Translations under genes and position numbers: made by a program
Notes under the pieces: model-generated
What the model was told of the DNA's origin: nothing
The model's input: the letters and a program-made list of their open reading frames with translations, nothing else
Databases searched by the model: none
Assembly: GCA_003550305.1 (NCBI GenBank)
Contig: QKYT01000122.1
Location: forward strand, 181,328 to 243,236
Origin: Glomus cerebriforme
Lineage: Eukaryota; Glomeromycota; Glomeromycetes; Glomerales; Glomeraceae
DNA: 61,909 nt
Reading direction: 5' to 3'
In this document: positions 22,724 through 34,495 of the stretch, one piece after another
How positions within the stretch are numbered: position 1 is the first letter of the stretch
How the letters are laid out: the number at the start of each line of letters is the position of its first letter

Positions 22724-25700
22724 ATGACTGAAGTTGAAGGTACACTTCCTATTTTTTATATCATTATTTTGTTTAATATAATTCGAATTATCGCTAACTT
22801 TCTCATGTTATTTATGCTAATTTATTGTATTGCTTTAGGAAGTATGAAGTCATACCGGCGGCGCCTAGCAGCATTTCCTCGTGTCAGAAGGAATTTAATG
22901 AGACAAATAGAATCCGATGTTGAACGAGACGAAGGTTTTATTTTTATATATGTAACTCTCTCTTAAAATAAAATTTTATGTTAATTAGTTAATTAATTAT
23001 GATGGATTTTTTCATGATGTTTTAATGAATTAGATAAAAATCGAACACCTGCAGAAATAATACAAGATGTTCTGACTTGTATTAAAGATCGTACCGAAGA
23101 ATCCGTAACGCGTGTCGATAAATTAAATAGCTTAGTGCGATTAATTAAAAATCACGAAAGATTAAAATACACATATCCGGCTAACCCTTTTTTACACGGG
23201 TATGTTGCAATTTTATAATTTTTATGCTAAAATAATTCAACAAAATCTTACTTCAAAGTATTTTATATTTAATTTGGAATATTTTCCCGATAAGGTTAAG
23301 ATTTTGTGTATCAGATTCAGTAAAAGAGGTTAGAATTGCTGGCTACCGAGCATTGAGGTATCTAATTGCGGATGCTGGAACATTAGAACAAATCATAAAT
23401 TTACATTACGATATATTTATTATGAGGTAACTTTTTTTTTTCTTTTCTTTTCTTTTTGATTTGAAATTAATTAAAAGGATTAATAATATTATAGATCCTT
23501 AGCGAAGGATCCAAAATCATTCAATGATGAGAGAGAACAAGTTTTGAAACTTTTACGAACTTTTTCAGATGTACCTGATGGTACTAAATTTATACCTCTT
23601 GGTGTTATGCGTTCGATTGTATCAATTGCTGAACAATCTGATGAGAAATTAAGAAACATGTGTATTGAAACTTTGGCTGAAATAAGTATGAATAAAAATT
23701 TATAATTAATTAATTAATATAGAATTTTATTCATAATAACGAACGTATAAATATTTTTAGTGATTCGTAATCCAAAAATTGTTACAAGTTGTGGTGGGAT
23801 GAGAGTGCTTCTCCAATCTTTAATTGATGGTCCTGTGGAACTTTCTGAATATTTGATTATGGCTTTATTGTATGTGATAGATACTCCGGATTCTAGAGAG
23901 TGCATTAGACCTGGAGTTGATTTGGAGGTTTGGTATAAACTTTGATGAAGGAAAAATAATTTATTATTTAGTTACAATTTTATCAAAGTCATTTACACTA
24001 ATAAATTTAATAATGATCATCATCAGATTGTGCTTTCTGGATTCACGGATGCTTGTAATAAAGGAACTAAATCCGACCAGCATATTAAAGCAAGTTCTAG
24101 AGCAATCTCTGTACTATTAAAATCATGGACGGGGATCATATTTCTTTGTAGAGATAATAAGCAAGCAATAAAATCTATTGTGGAATCACTCAGGATAACT
24201 TCGGATGAAACGAGGGTCAGTAGGTGTAGGGTTTATATGAAAACAATTTATTATTATTATCTGTTAAAATATCGAACGATTTATGACCAAGATCTCTTAT
24301 CCGATTAGAAATTTTTTATAATCCATAGGAAATCATGCTTGATATGTTTTTCAACATTTTCAGGATAAAGATTCCAAAGTGGTATCCTAGTTTTTTATCT
24401 GGAAAAAGAATAACCGGTAAAATATTCATTGCAGTTGATTCTGTTTTTTTTTTCAAAATAATTTATTTAAAGTATTATTATTATTTTTTTTTTTTTGGAA
24501 ATCTTAAATAATAATTAATGTTACAGTATATGGTAATCCTGAACAAAAAGATAACAATAGTGGTGATCCGCCACCTTTATCTACAAGTGATAATGACAGA
24601 TTAAATTTGTTAGATCATCATTTAGTTATCTTACTGGATATATTTATGGGCTCTGGACTTCTTGATGTATGTAATAATTTTATTGAAATTAATTTTTAAG
24701 AAAAATTTTATGTTTTAAATAATGTTTTAAATAAATTTTAGGCACTTGTTGAAATCATTGAGGATAAGAATCAACATGTTGCTCGAAAAGCTACACTTTT
24801 CATTGGAGAAATTCTACAATTATCTAATCGATTATTATCAGTTTCTCGTTCTATACGAATTCAAGTAAGCAGTTTTTATATTTACAAAGCTATGAAATTC
24901 ATATTCTTAAATTTATTAAAATTAGTTAAAATTCAGTCTCTACCGAGACTTTTTAGTCTAGCTACAAAATTTGATGATGAGATTGTACGACATAGTGCGA
25001 CTGCAGCTCTTTCACATATCGATAATTTAAATAGAACTCGAAATCGATTACAAGTCAATAATACAGATAATGATTCAACTTCTATTGATGTACCAAGACG
25101 TAATGCCCGACAGGTTGAAAGTGTAAAGATTAAGATGGGTATGCAAATCGATGATAGACATTTTACGAATATGCTTTTGGAGTCACAGGTTTGTTATGGA
25201 ATTATCTAAAATTTAGATGCGAATATTTAATCTATTAATCTAACTCAAGAATTTTTATTATAGGTTCTACAAACAAAAGACGGTACAAAGTGGAACTTTG
25301 AAACTATGATGGAACTATTACAAGGTCCACTACTTAATCCACGAAGATTAGAAGAATCGATTAAATCTAAGTTCATAAAACGTCTCATCGGATTTTTCCG
25401 ACCAACTAGTCGAAGGTTCTCTGAAATTGAAAAAACGCCTGTAATTATTTTTGATGGAAATGTTTTTTCTTTCAATTGAAATAATAATTAAGAAAATAAC
25501 ATTTTAAGTTGATTTTGTAATAGGAAAACGAACATTTTGTACAGTTGGGATGTACTCTTATATCCACATTGTTAGCATGTTCTGATGGTATAAAATATTT
25601 GGAAGGCAATAAGTTCTTGAGACAGATAGCAGAGTATCTAAACCAACTTGATCCCGTATGTAATTTCCATTATAACTGAAAGATTTTATATATTGATATA

Positions 25701-28182
25701 TTATTAATAATGAATTATTTTACCAAGATTAATGGAACTCCTGAATCTGAGCCACTGTTTTCTAAAGATCGAATAAATAGCACACTTACATCTGGATATT
25801 TCACTATCTTAGGGAATTTTAGCAAGTATAAAGAAGGCATTAGGTTAGTCTCTTACAAACTTATTTATATACCCAATGATTTATTTTGCTAATTAAGAAT
25901 TATTATTTATATATTTATTAAAAGATTATTGGAAAAGTTCAAAATCTTCAATACATTTTATCGTTTAACTGAACTAAGAAGTCGTGAAGATTTAATTAAA
26001 GCTATTATTACGAATTTGGATTATAGTCTGTATGTTGTTCCGAAAAGTATTTTCTAAAAAAAAAAAAGAAAATGATAATAATTTTCTTATGATAATTAAT
26101 TAATAATCTTTATTTGATTTAGAGATGGTCATCCACGTATTCTTCTTTCCAAAGTGATGACATCAGGTTATAAGGTGATTGATATATGGACTTCTTATTA
26201 TATTATTATTGTATTATCTCGTCAAAAATTAAATTCTTTATATAGCGTGTAAGGTTATACGCGACAAAGCATTTGGGTCAGATTTTACGGACATCATCGA
26301 AAAAATTCAACGAATGGGGAATACAGTTGCTTATAACTCAGGTTTGTAATAATTTTCCTGAATTGACAATATTAGTATTATTTGTAATAAAAAAAAATTT
26401 ATTCTTTAACACGTTTAGTTATATGATCCTGCTATGGAAGTGTGTCAAATGGCAGTTCGTGTTCTTGAAGAAACATGCAATCACAAAGAAAATATTGAAT
26501 CGTTAGTTATGCTTCGACCGAGCCTGGATCATTTGGGAGAAGTCGGAAATCCTTTGTTGTTAAGATTCTTGTCTACTTCAATAGGATTCAAATACCTTTC
26601 TGAATTCGATTACGTTGAAAAAGAAATGGACGATTGGTTCCAGGTAAATTCATATTTTATAATAATGCTAATTTTAATTTACTAATAACCAAACCTTTTT
26701 TCCTTTATATTTATAGAGCCGGAATCAATATTATGTCACTCAATTAGAAGTTATGTTGGCTAAAACTTTAAGACTTGATGGCGATGATAACCGTTTCGAA
26801 GATGATGACAAAATGTAAGAATATAATTTTTAAAGAATTAATGTATAAGATGTATAAGTATATACTTACTCATGAATATTAAATAGGCCTTTTGATGGAA
26901 TATCGCCTCCTCATTTTTATGGTGAACTTGCGAAAACAAACGAAGGTTGTCAATTATTAAGAGAAAAAGGACATTTTCGTGAGTTCGCAAATTTTGTGAG
27001 AGAGCACAAATCAGAATCTCGCGACAAAGCTTCTATAGCAAAATTAAAGTCGATTCTTTGGGCCATAGTAAGTAGAATTATATCATCGAACTTTATTTGG
27101 CTTAATATTTAATTTTACCTTCTTTAATTCTAGGGAAATATTGGGTCATCAAAGAGTGGATTACAATTTTTAGAGGAAGAAGATATAATTAAGGATATAG
27201 TGCACATTGCAGAACAATCCGCAGTCTTATCTTTGAAAGGGTAAAATTCTAATTATACCAAAGTTATAATTTTCATTAAATTCTTCTTTCTTTATTAATT
27301 TATAATTATCTATTTATATCCTTTATAAGAACGTGTTATTTTGGTTTAGGTTTAATAGCAAAAACTGCATCAGGTATTGAAATGTTGGAAGAACTTGGAT
27401 GGGAATGTGTATATGACACTTACACAGGAATAGGTACTGGTTTATGTATACCTGTAGATTCTCAGGCATTTTTATCCGTAAGTATAAAGCTTTTTTTTTT
27501 CACACAATATTAGAATTTAGAAATATGATAATGTATTTTACTCTTATAATCGCTAGTTTCCTCGATGGACGTACACAGGTTTTGAGTCAGCTCTTGATAT
27601 ACCATCAAAACCCATAGTACCAAGCACACAAGTTGAAAGAAGTTTATTAAAAGCAATGGCAAATCTAACAAATCGAATATTATCAAGTACTGGTTCACGA
27701 AATCTTTCAAAGTAAGTTGTAAATATTTATTGATATTTTCAATATAATTGGATTAATAATTTCATCATAATACTTACATTTGATTTAGAATAAGATCACA
27801 GCATCCGGAAGTATTTACTAATCTGAGTACATATTATAAAGTGATTCAAATGTTATCAACATATCATTATCGTTTACCTTCACGAAGACTTATTAGCGAA
27901 TTGTTCAATGTGAATTTCACTTCAGAAGCGCTTGAAGATCTTGATAAATTGGTAGAAGCACAGCAACATGATGAATTAAATGGAATATCAGATAGCAATT
28001 CAACAGAAGATGGTAATGCGGAAGATGCTAAACAAAGAGAGAAAAAATTCAGAAGGACACATCGTGGTAGTGATGGTGTAATCGCTGTAATGTCTGAAGA
28101 TCAGCATGATATAAATACTGAAGAAATTGTACCAAAACAGGCATTATCACCCGTTACGGTTATAAAAGGATTTAGGGTTTAA
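22724..28182 (+). CDS. RICTOR: Rictor, TORC2 subunit (Ste20/Avo3 family)
   Basis: Twenty-four exons in continuous frame: 22724-22739, 22839-22934, 23034-23199, 23301-23426, 23495-23685, 23761-23927, 24027-24215, 24329-24416, 24527-24666, 24742-24864, 24937-25188, 25264-25440, 25524-25655, 25728-25843, 25925-26029, 26123-26174, 26246-26341, 26419-26643, 26717-26814, 26887-27067, 27134-27240, 27330-27477, 27557-27711 and 27789-28182; 1179 residues. Rictor is the scaffold of TOR complex 2, which controls AGC kinases, actin and membrane lipid homeostasis. Armadillo-like helical repeats fill the N-terminus (ELSEYLIMALLYVID; EIMLDMFFNIFRIKIPKWY). Conserved C-terminal blocks are WAIGNIGSSKSGLQFL (about 908-923) and GTCYFGLGLIAKTASGIEML (about 948-967), the Rictor_V-type region. 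The tail is charged and low-complexity. The 99-nt first intron is open in frame. Orthology is confident; the exon 1-2 junction is least certain. Confidence 0.93.
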
Positions 28183-28867
28183 ACTCATCGTTGTCTCTAG
28201 ACAAACATTGTATTTTTTGTATAATAATATATTTTCTATTTTCTATTTTATTTATATCTTATTCTTTTGGACTTTTTTTTTTTGCTTAAATATTTTGTTT
28301 TGTGATTAGACGAACACATAACAATATTTTTTATGCAAAATATTTAGAATATTTATATATTTACTGTAACAAAAAAAAATATTATTACAGCTTACTGTAA
28401 TAGTTTATTTTTTTTTCTTATATTTTGTAATATACTAAAATTATATGTATTAAAGTTATATCTTTATCAAGAAGAGGAATTGATTTACATTACCATAAAC
28501 TTTATAAAGGGTACTAAGTTAATTGGCTACTTTTCAACAATTTCTTTTCGATATCAATATTAACGAGGTAATTTGAAATTCTCTTATACTTGATATCTAA
28601 TTAATTTCTTAATGACAGGCCTAACTCCAAATTTTTTTTTTTTTTTTTTTGTGCGATCATTCAAAAGGTGTTTTTTTTACAAGATAAAAAAATGACGAAT
28701 AAAGTTCATTCAATCAACTTGCACTCACGATTCTATTTATAAGTAATTCCAACATATGATGTATTCCCTTTCATGCCACCCAAAATTGATCATCATTCAA
28801 CAGTTGCACACATTTCTTATTATTACGTAATTAAAATAGATGCTAGTAGTATATTTATTTTTGGAGC
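28183..28867. other. Rictor 3' flank
   Basis: AT-rich sequence with several T and A tracts that probably holds the Rictor 3' UTR and polyadenylation signals, then the downstream flank of the tRNA gene. No gene is seen. Confidence 0.5.
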
Positions 28868-28881
28868 AAAAAAAAAAAAAA
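28868..28881 (-). terminator. Pol III terminator of tRNA-Lys
   Basis: A run of 14 A on the plus strand is a T14 run just downstream of the tRNA on the minus strand, as expected for RNA polymerase III termination. Confidence 0.75.
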
Positions 28882-28897
28882 TTTCTAGATCTTTGAA

Positions 28898-28983
28898 CGC
28901 CCAACGGGGGGGTCGAACCCCCAACCTTGAGATTACGATGAAGTCGTAAGAGTCTCACGCTCTACCGATTGAGCTAGCCGGGC
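28898..28983 (-). tRNA. tRNA-Lys(CTT): tRNA-Lys(CTT) with a 13-nt intron
   Basis: The minus strand folds as a full cloverleaf: acceptor GCCCGGC (28983-28977) with GTTGGGC (28905-28899) and discriminator G at 28898; D-arm GCTC...GAGC; anticodon stem TGAGA/TCTCA with anticodon CTT at 28950-28948; T-arm GGGGG-TTCGACC-CCCCC. A 13-nt intron (28946-28934, CGACTTCATCGTA) sits after position 37, the canonical place for nuclear tRNA introns cut by the Sen endonuclease. Internal A and B boxes are intact. It looks functional. Confidence 0.94.
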
Positions 28984-31900
28984 TTTTTGTACATAATATT
29001 TAAAAAATAAATATATTTAATTAAATGTAGATTTCTTACCAAACTTTCGTAAAAAAAAAAAAAAAAAAAATGATTGTAAGTGGTTTAATAATTTTTTTTT
29101 ATAAGATAGGTGCTTTAAAATAAAGGTCAAATTTTCTTATCCCTAAACGCGAATAACGGGCATAATAAAATCTTTTGGGTCACGGGAGTTACAGATCATT
29201 TCTAATTATTTACTACCCATGTGTATTTTTTTTTTTTTTTTACAGGCTCTATAAATTTATTGAGTTTTTTTTTGGGAAAGACAAGATTACTACTTGTTAC
29301 GTACCTAGTACTAACCAGTAAATGGACTTATGTACGCCAGAAAGAAAGGTTCTGGTTTTAGATTTATTTGTACATCTATTAAATTTTGGTAGAGGATCGC
29401 CCGCGTTATTAAATTAAACAGGTAATTAGTTAGAAATATAATTTTGTATTTTCTTTGTTCTGACCTATTAATAAAGACAGATTCTCATATTCACCTTTTT
29501 AAAAAAATTACTTCGAGCCCTAAGAAAGGTTTAAAGGTTTTGAATGATTAATGCTGCTTTTTTGCGTGACTGTGTTCGACGCAATTATCACATGATTGTT
29601 AAAATGAATTCATCTAAATAACGATATTGATATCTGTTTCATAAATCTTCAGAAAGATAATTTACGACGTGTTACTTGTATTTGATTTTGAAACGTAATA
29701 ATTATATTAAAGATACAGTATAATATAGTATGATGAAATGTATTTTAACTTGCCAAATTTACAATTAATAAAATAATGCTTAATTTTTAATTATGATAAT
29801 TTTGTGACATTGTCTGAATAGCGAGTTATGGGTTTGATTGGATGGTTAAAGATGATCTTTAAAGATACTGCCAAGACATTAATACGTTTTATTAAAGCAA
29901 ATAATACCTAATTTTATTAGATTTGTTGCATTGTACAATGGAAATCATTAAATGTTTAGGTTTTATGAAAAAAAAAATCATCCATCATTTACGTCTTCGC
30001 GATCGTTTGATCACAGGACAATATTTTTCGAACGTAAAATCCAGTTTAATTAGAAGCAGAAAAGGGATATTATGAGTGGTTATTATTGTTATGCTCATAA
30101 ATTAAACACGAATAAATATAATAAATATTTTAATGACACATTAAACAATGGTCAAAAAAAAAAAAAAAAANCAAAAAAAAAAAAAATCTAATTAATTTCG
30201 GTACTTTGTGGCTATAAGTAGAAAACAAGAAGGATTCAAATATAAACTTTAAAATTTTAAAATTACGAGTATAGCGTAATGATTAAGATTCGTGTTTAAA
30301 AACAAAATGGCGATTTTTTCTATTTGTAGCATCATAATATTGATACATCTGATCAAACAATTATTTCCATTATAGACATTCAATTTATTGGCTCCGTTTC
30401 ATCTTTTCATTCTATCTGTAATATTTAATTCACCATTTATTTTTAAATGGTGTTAATGATGTAAAAGTACACCTATTAAAATAATAATATTTTTAGAGCA
30501 CAGAAGGGTAGTGTTACATTAATTACGATAGATAACCTTTTTTTTTTAAAGTAATGCGGATCATCCGATAGTAAGATAAGAAAAAAAATAAAAGAACGAA
30601 ACAACATAATTAATATTACCAACGCGTAATTTCTTTGTTTACAGTCAAAATGTGCAGAAACAATGCATCGGAAAATTCTAAATTCGTTCTCTTTGTGTAA
30701 AATTCCTTTGTCCATCATACTGAAATTATGATCATCTGAGACGCATAATTTTCAAATGTTATTTTTTTTCAAATTAAAATAAACAATTACTATAATGAAT
30801 CAGAAGCATGTTTCATGCGACTTTATCATAAAATAATAATCTACACATTAATTTAAGGCAGAATGGACAGAATTACTAGTAAAGTATGATCAGTAAAAAA
30901 AAAATAAAAAAAATAAAGAGAGAATTAAAAGAAATTTATTATTTTACTTAGCGAAATATAGTTACCTCTTAAAAACTCTTTTAAACTCATTATTAACCCT
31001 ATTTTTTTATATGTTTTATATGTGTGTATATATATATATAATCTTTTGCTGCGCCCAAACTCAATCTGCGACCACAAAAATTTTTTGGTCCAAAAGTTAT
31101 TTAATTGGTTCTAGAATTTTAAAAAAAGTTCTCCGAATTTATTGTAATTATAGTTATCTCATCACAAGATAGTTAGTTATTATAATTACTTTAAAAATTT
31201 TTTTTTATTAGAAATAATTTACTAACAGTTGTATATCCAATTAAGTTTCAATGCCACTAAGTAAAAAAAAAGAAACCTTTTCTTAATTGGTAGTAAATTT
31301 GGATTGAATAATTATTATTGATTATATCATTTTTTTTAAAAAAAAAAAAAAATTTAAATAATGTTTTCTGAATAGAAATTGTTGTGATAAATGTGATAAA
31401 ATTGATAGTGGAAATGATCTACCTATACCAAATTACCAATTCGGAATCAATCACTACTAAAACGCGATAAATGTGCTACGCGTACAGTTCTTAATATAAA
31501 AACAATATATATATACATATAAATAATTTATTTTACTGAAACTTTAATCGTTTACATTAAATAAATAAATATGGATAAATGAAAATAAATAAATGAGTAA
31601 TATTAATTTAGTTTTGAAAAGTATGTAAATGTAATCATCAGACTTCGCGTTCGGGCGTTCGGTAAAACATTATTATAATAATATTTGATTAATTAAGTAA
31701 GTTCAATAAATTCTTATTATTATATCAGAATATATTTAAAATAAGAAGCTAAAATTAGAATTATTTGTTAAACACGAATAATCTTTTACATATCGGGCCA
31801 TCCCGGTTTGTTTCGTTTGGATTGATATATAAGTGGTTCATTTCAAATACAAAATTGGTTTAATTACATCTAAGAATAATAATAAATATTTTGAATCTTG

Positions 31901-32905
31901 ATTTAATTGTGGTTTTATTTATCGAAAGGAAGTTAATCATATGAAGGGGGAAAGATTCTTATCATTATTAACTTATTTGGTTTTTCCGTCAGTTCCCCTT
32001 CCCATAAATATTAAGGTCCCATACATACAATATTTGATTTATTTAGGATAAAAATAAAAAAAAACACGTACAAATTACAAATTTTAATTAATTTTTGATA
32101 AAATATTGCTCGCATATGATTAAAAATGTTAAACAAGAAACTCATGTCATCTTATTTTTCAAAATATTTATCATTAAAAAAAACCTGATTCGATTAAAAA
32201 AAAACGCACTATACTTTAATAAAATAATATAGTATCATTTAATAAATGTGATCTAAAAAAAATTTATATCGTGACAATAAAGAGGGGGATTTTTATCTTT
32301 GAATCTTACCAGGGTAGATTAAAAGCTAATTTTTTTTTTGTATCCAATAACTTGGAATCTGGATTGGCTCATTTTTGTGTAACTTTATTTTCTTATATGC
32401 GCAGAAACGTATATTATACATAAAGTACTTGTGTACAATTTATAAAATCATATGCGCTTTTATATACATAAGTTAATAATCTCCAGTATCACCGATTGTA
32501 TGTTATATTTTATATCGAAATATACTGTGCATATTATTATTATTATTTCGTGTACGAAATCTTGTATATTTTATCAACTTTTTTTTTAGCCATTCAATAT
32601 TCCCTATGTCCATTCCTCTGCTCCAAGAATTTTTGATGTAGATTCCATTAGTTTTATTAATAATTCATCAAAAGAAGGTTCATCAATCTTTATGATATCT
32701 TCATTGTTGTCTCTAAACTTCCAATGACTATCACTTGACAAATAACAGCCAACATTTTTATGTAAATGTCCGATCAAAGTTCAATTATATGTCTAATTTA
32801 CATATACCTTTTTTTTTTTTGGATGTTATTTATGGACAATATAACAATTTAAAATAATTATGAAACTTATTAATTATACTTTTTTTAAAAAATATATATA
32901 TATAT
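28984..32905. other. Gene-free AT-rich region
   Basis: Nearly 4 kb without a supported gene. It contains homopolymer A tracts, including one around an N at 30171, short TA microsatellites (near 31028-31040), and only small open frames without domains (80 codons at 30476-30718, minus). Confidence 0.5.
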
Positions 32906-34495
32906 ATATTATTAATGTATAAATATAAAATGAATTATAATAAATTAAAAAAAAAATCAAAATAGTATTATTTTATTTGTTTTTTTATCAAACACAGAAA
33001 AAGAATTTCTTCCGTCAGTATTATCTTCAACTGACGGTCTGTGAACGTTTATTATGTACGCTCAACCTGTGGAGGGTCCGTTAATTAATAGTTAATGGCA
33101 TAATGTCTTGCCGGACCACTTGGAATGTTACATCATTTTTGTATTTTGGGACAGGCTTTTCATCATTACTAACATGCTTATTTTTGTTTGGAACTATTAA
33201 AAAAGGATAATTATGATTACGCTTAATTGAATGAAAAGATGTGGATTAGGTGTTAGTAAGGTAATTATTAAAAATGATCGGATGACAGAAATCACGTTTT
33301 TCTGCAGCGTTGCTAACTTTTATTATTATTATATTAAACTTATATGTATAAAATTGCGCACAAGTACTTTATGTATAATATGCGTCTCTGAGCATATAAG
33401 AACTATTCTGAATTTACAAATAATACTGATTTTTAAACGTAAAATTTTGGTAAAAATTAGATGAAATGGGAATTGCGAAGCAATCATTTCTTGTCTTGCA
33501 TTATTAGTTTACGGTTTACAGTGCGTATGATTTGTGTGGTGAATCTTTAATTGTAATGTAATCGCCTATTTCTTTTGAAACTTTTGTATATTTAACGATT
33601 TTGTTAGTATTATTAGAATTCAACAAAGAGCAGGTCGTAAAAATTAATATATTAAAAATAAATATGTGAAATAAATAAAACTACCGAATAAACTTAAAAA
33701 ATCTTATCAGCTATGTATAAAATTTAATATTATACTATCAGTTTCAATATCTAAAAGCCGAGCAAAAATACTAGTCCATTTGGAATTGGAATTGGGCTGG
33801 ACATCTTCATTAAGTCCAAAGTCCAATAGTCCATTTCTGATAATTGGACAATGTCCAATTCCAACACTGAATTAAGAAGAGAAATAATGAGGTATCATAT
33901 TTTTTTTAAAAAAATAACGACTCACATCGGAAATGACTTACCTTGGAACAATAGCCATCACTGGACCAAATTCTGGACGTGTGCGAAGAAGCTAGTCACA
34001 TTAACCATTTGTCCAATCAAGGATCGTAAAAAAAGTTTATAACATCTTTATTAGCTGTATTATAGAAATTGAAACGAAAAATTGAATATTAAAACTGAGA
34101 ATAATCATTAATTAGCCAATCAATTTTTAACAGAATTACTGTGCCACATTGATATGCTTCGTTAAAAAAAAACGCTATCTTACTTATCTGGTTTACAAAT
34201 TTTTTATAAGTTATTTTCAAGTATTTTAGCAGAAATGGTTCTCTATTTAGTCATTTATTTTTTTTTTAAAAAAAAAAATAAAAGAACAATTAAATTATAA
34301 TATTATATAATACTTACTAAATTTCCAAGTGGTCCGGCAAGACATTATGTCCATTAACTATTCATTAACGAGCCCTCAACAGGTTGAGCGTACATAATGG
34401 ACGTTCACAGACCGTCAGTTGAGGATAATATTGACGGAAAAAATTTTTAATTTATTATAATTCAATTTTATATTTATATATTATCATAATAAAAA
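32906..34495. mobile_element. Non-autonomous element with long terminal inverted repeats
   Basis: The segment 33010-33132 (TCCGTCAGTATTATC ... GCCGGACCACTTGGAA) recurs as its reverse complement at 34322-34439 with roughly 85-90 percent identity by eye. Outside these arms, AT-rich flanks (TATAAATATAAAAT...) also match in inverted orientation, taking the possible limits to about 32906 and 34495. Each arm holds an inner palindrome, CCGTCAGT...ACTGACGG. The 1.2 kb interior has two small open frames (77 codons at 33231 and 63 codons at 33851) and a TTGGAATTGG/CCAATTCCAA inverted pair, but no transposase motif. It fits a MITE or fold-back element. A target-site duplication could not be fixed. Confidence 0.75.
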
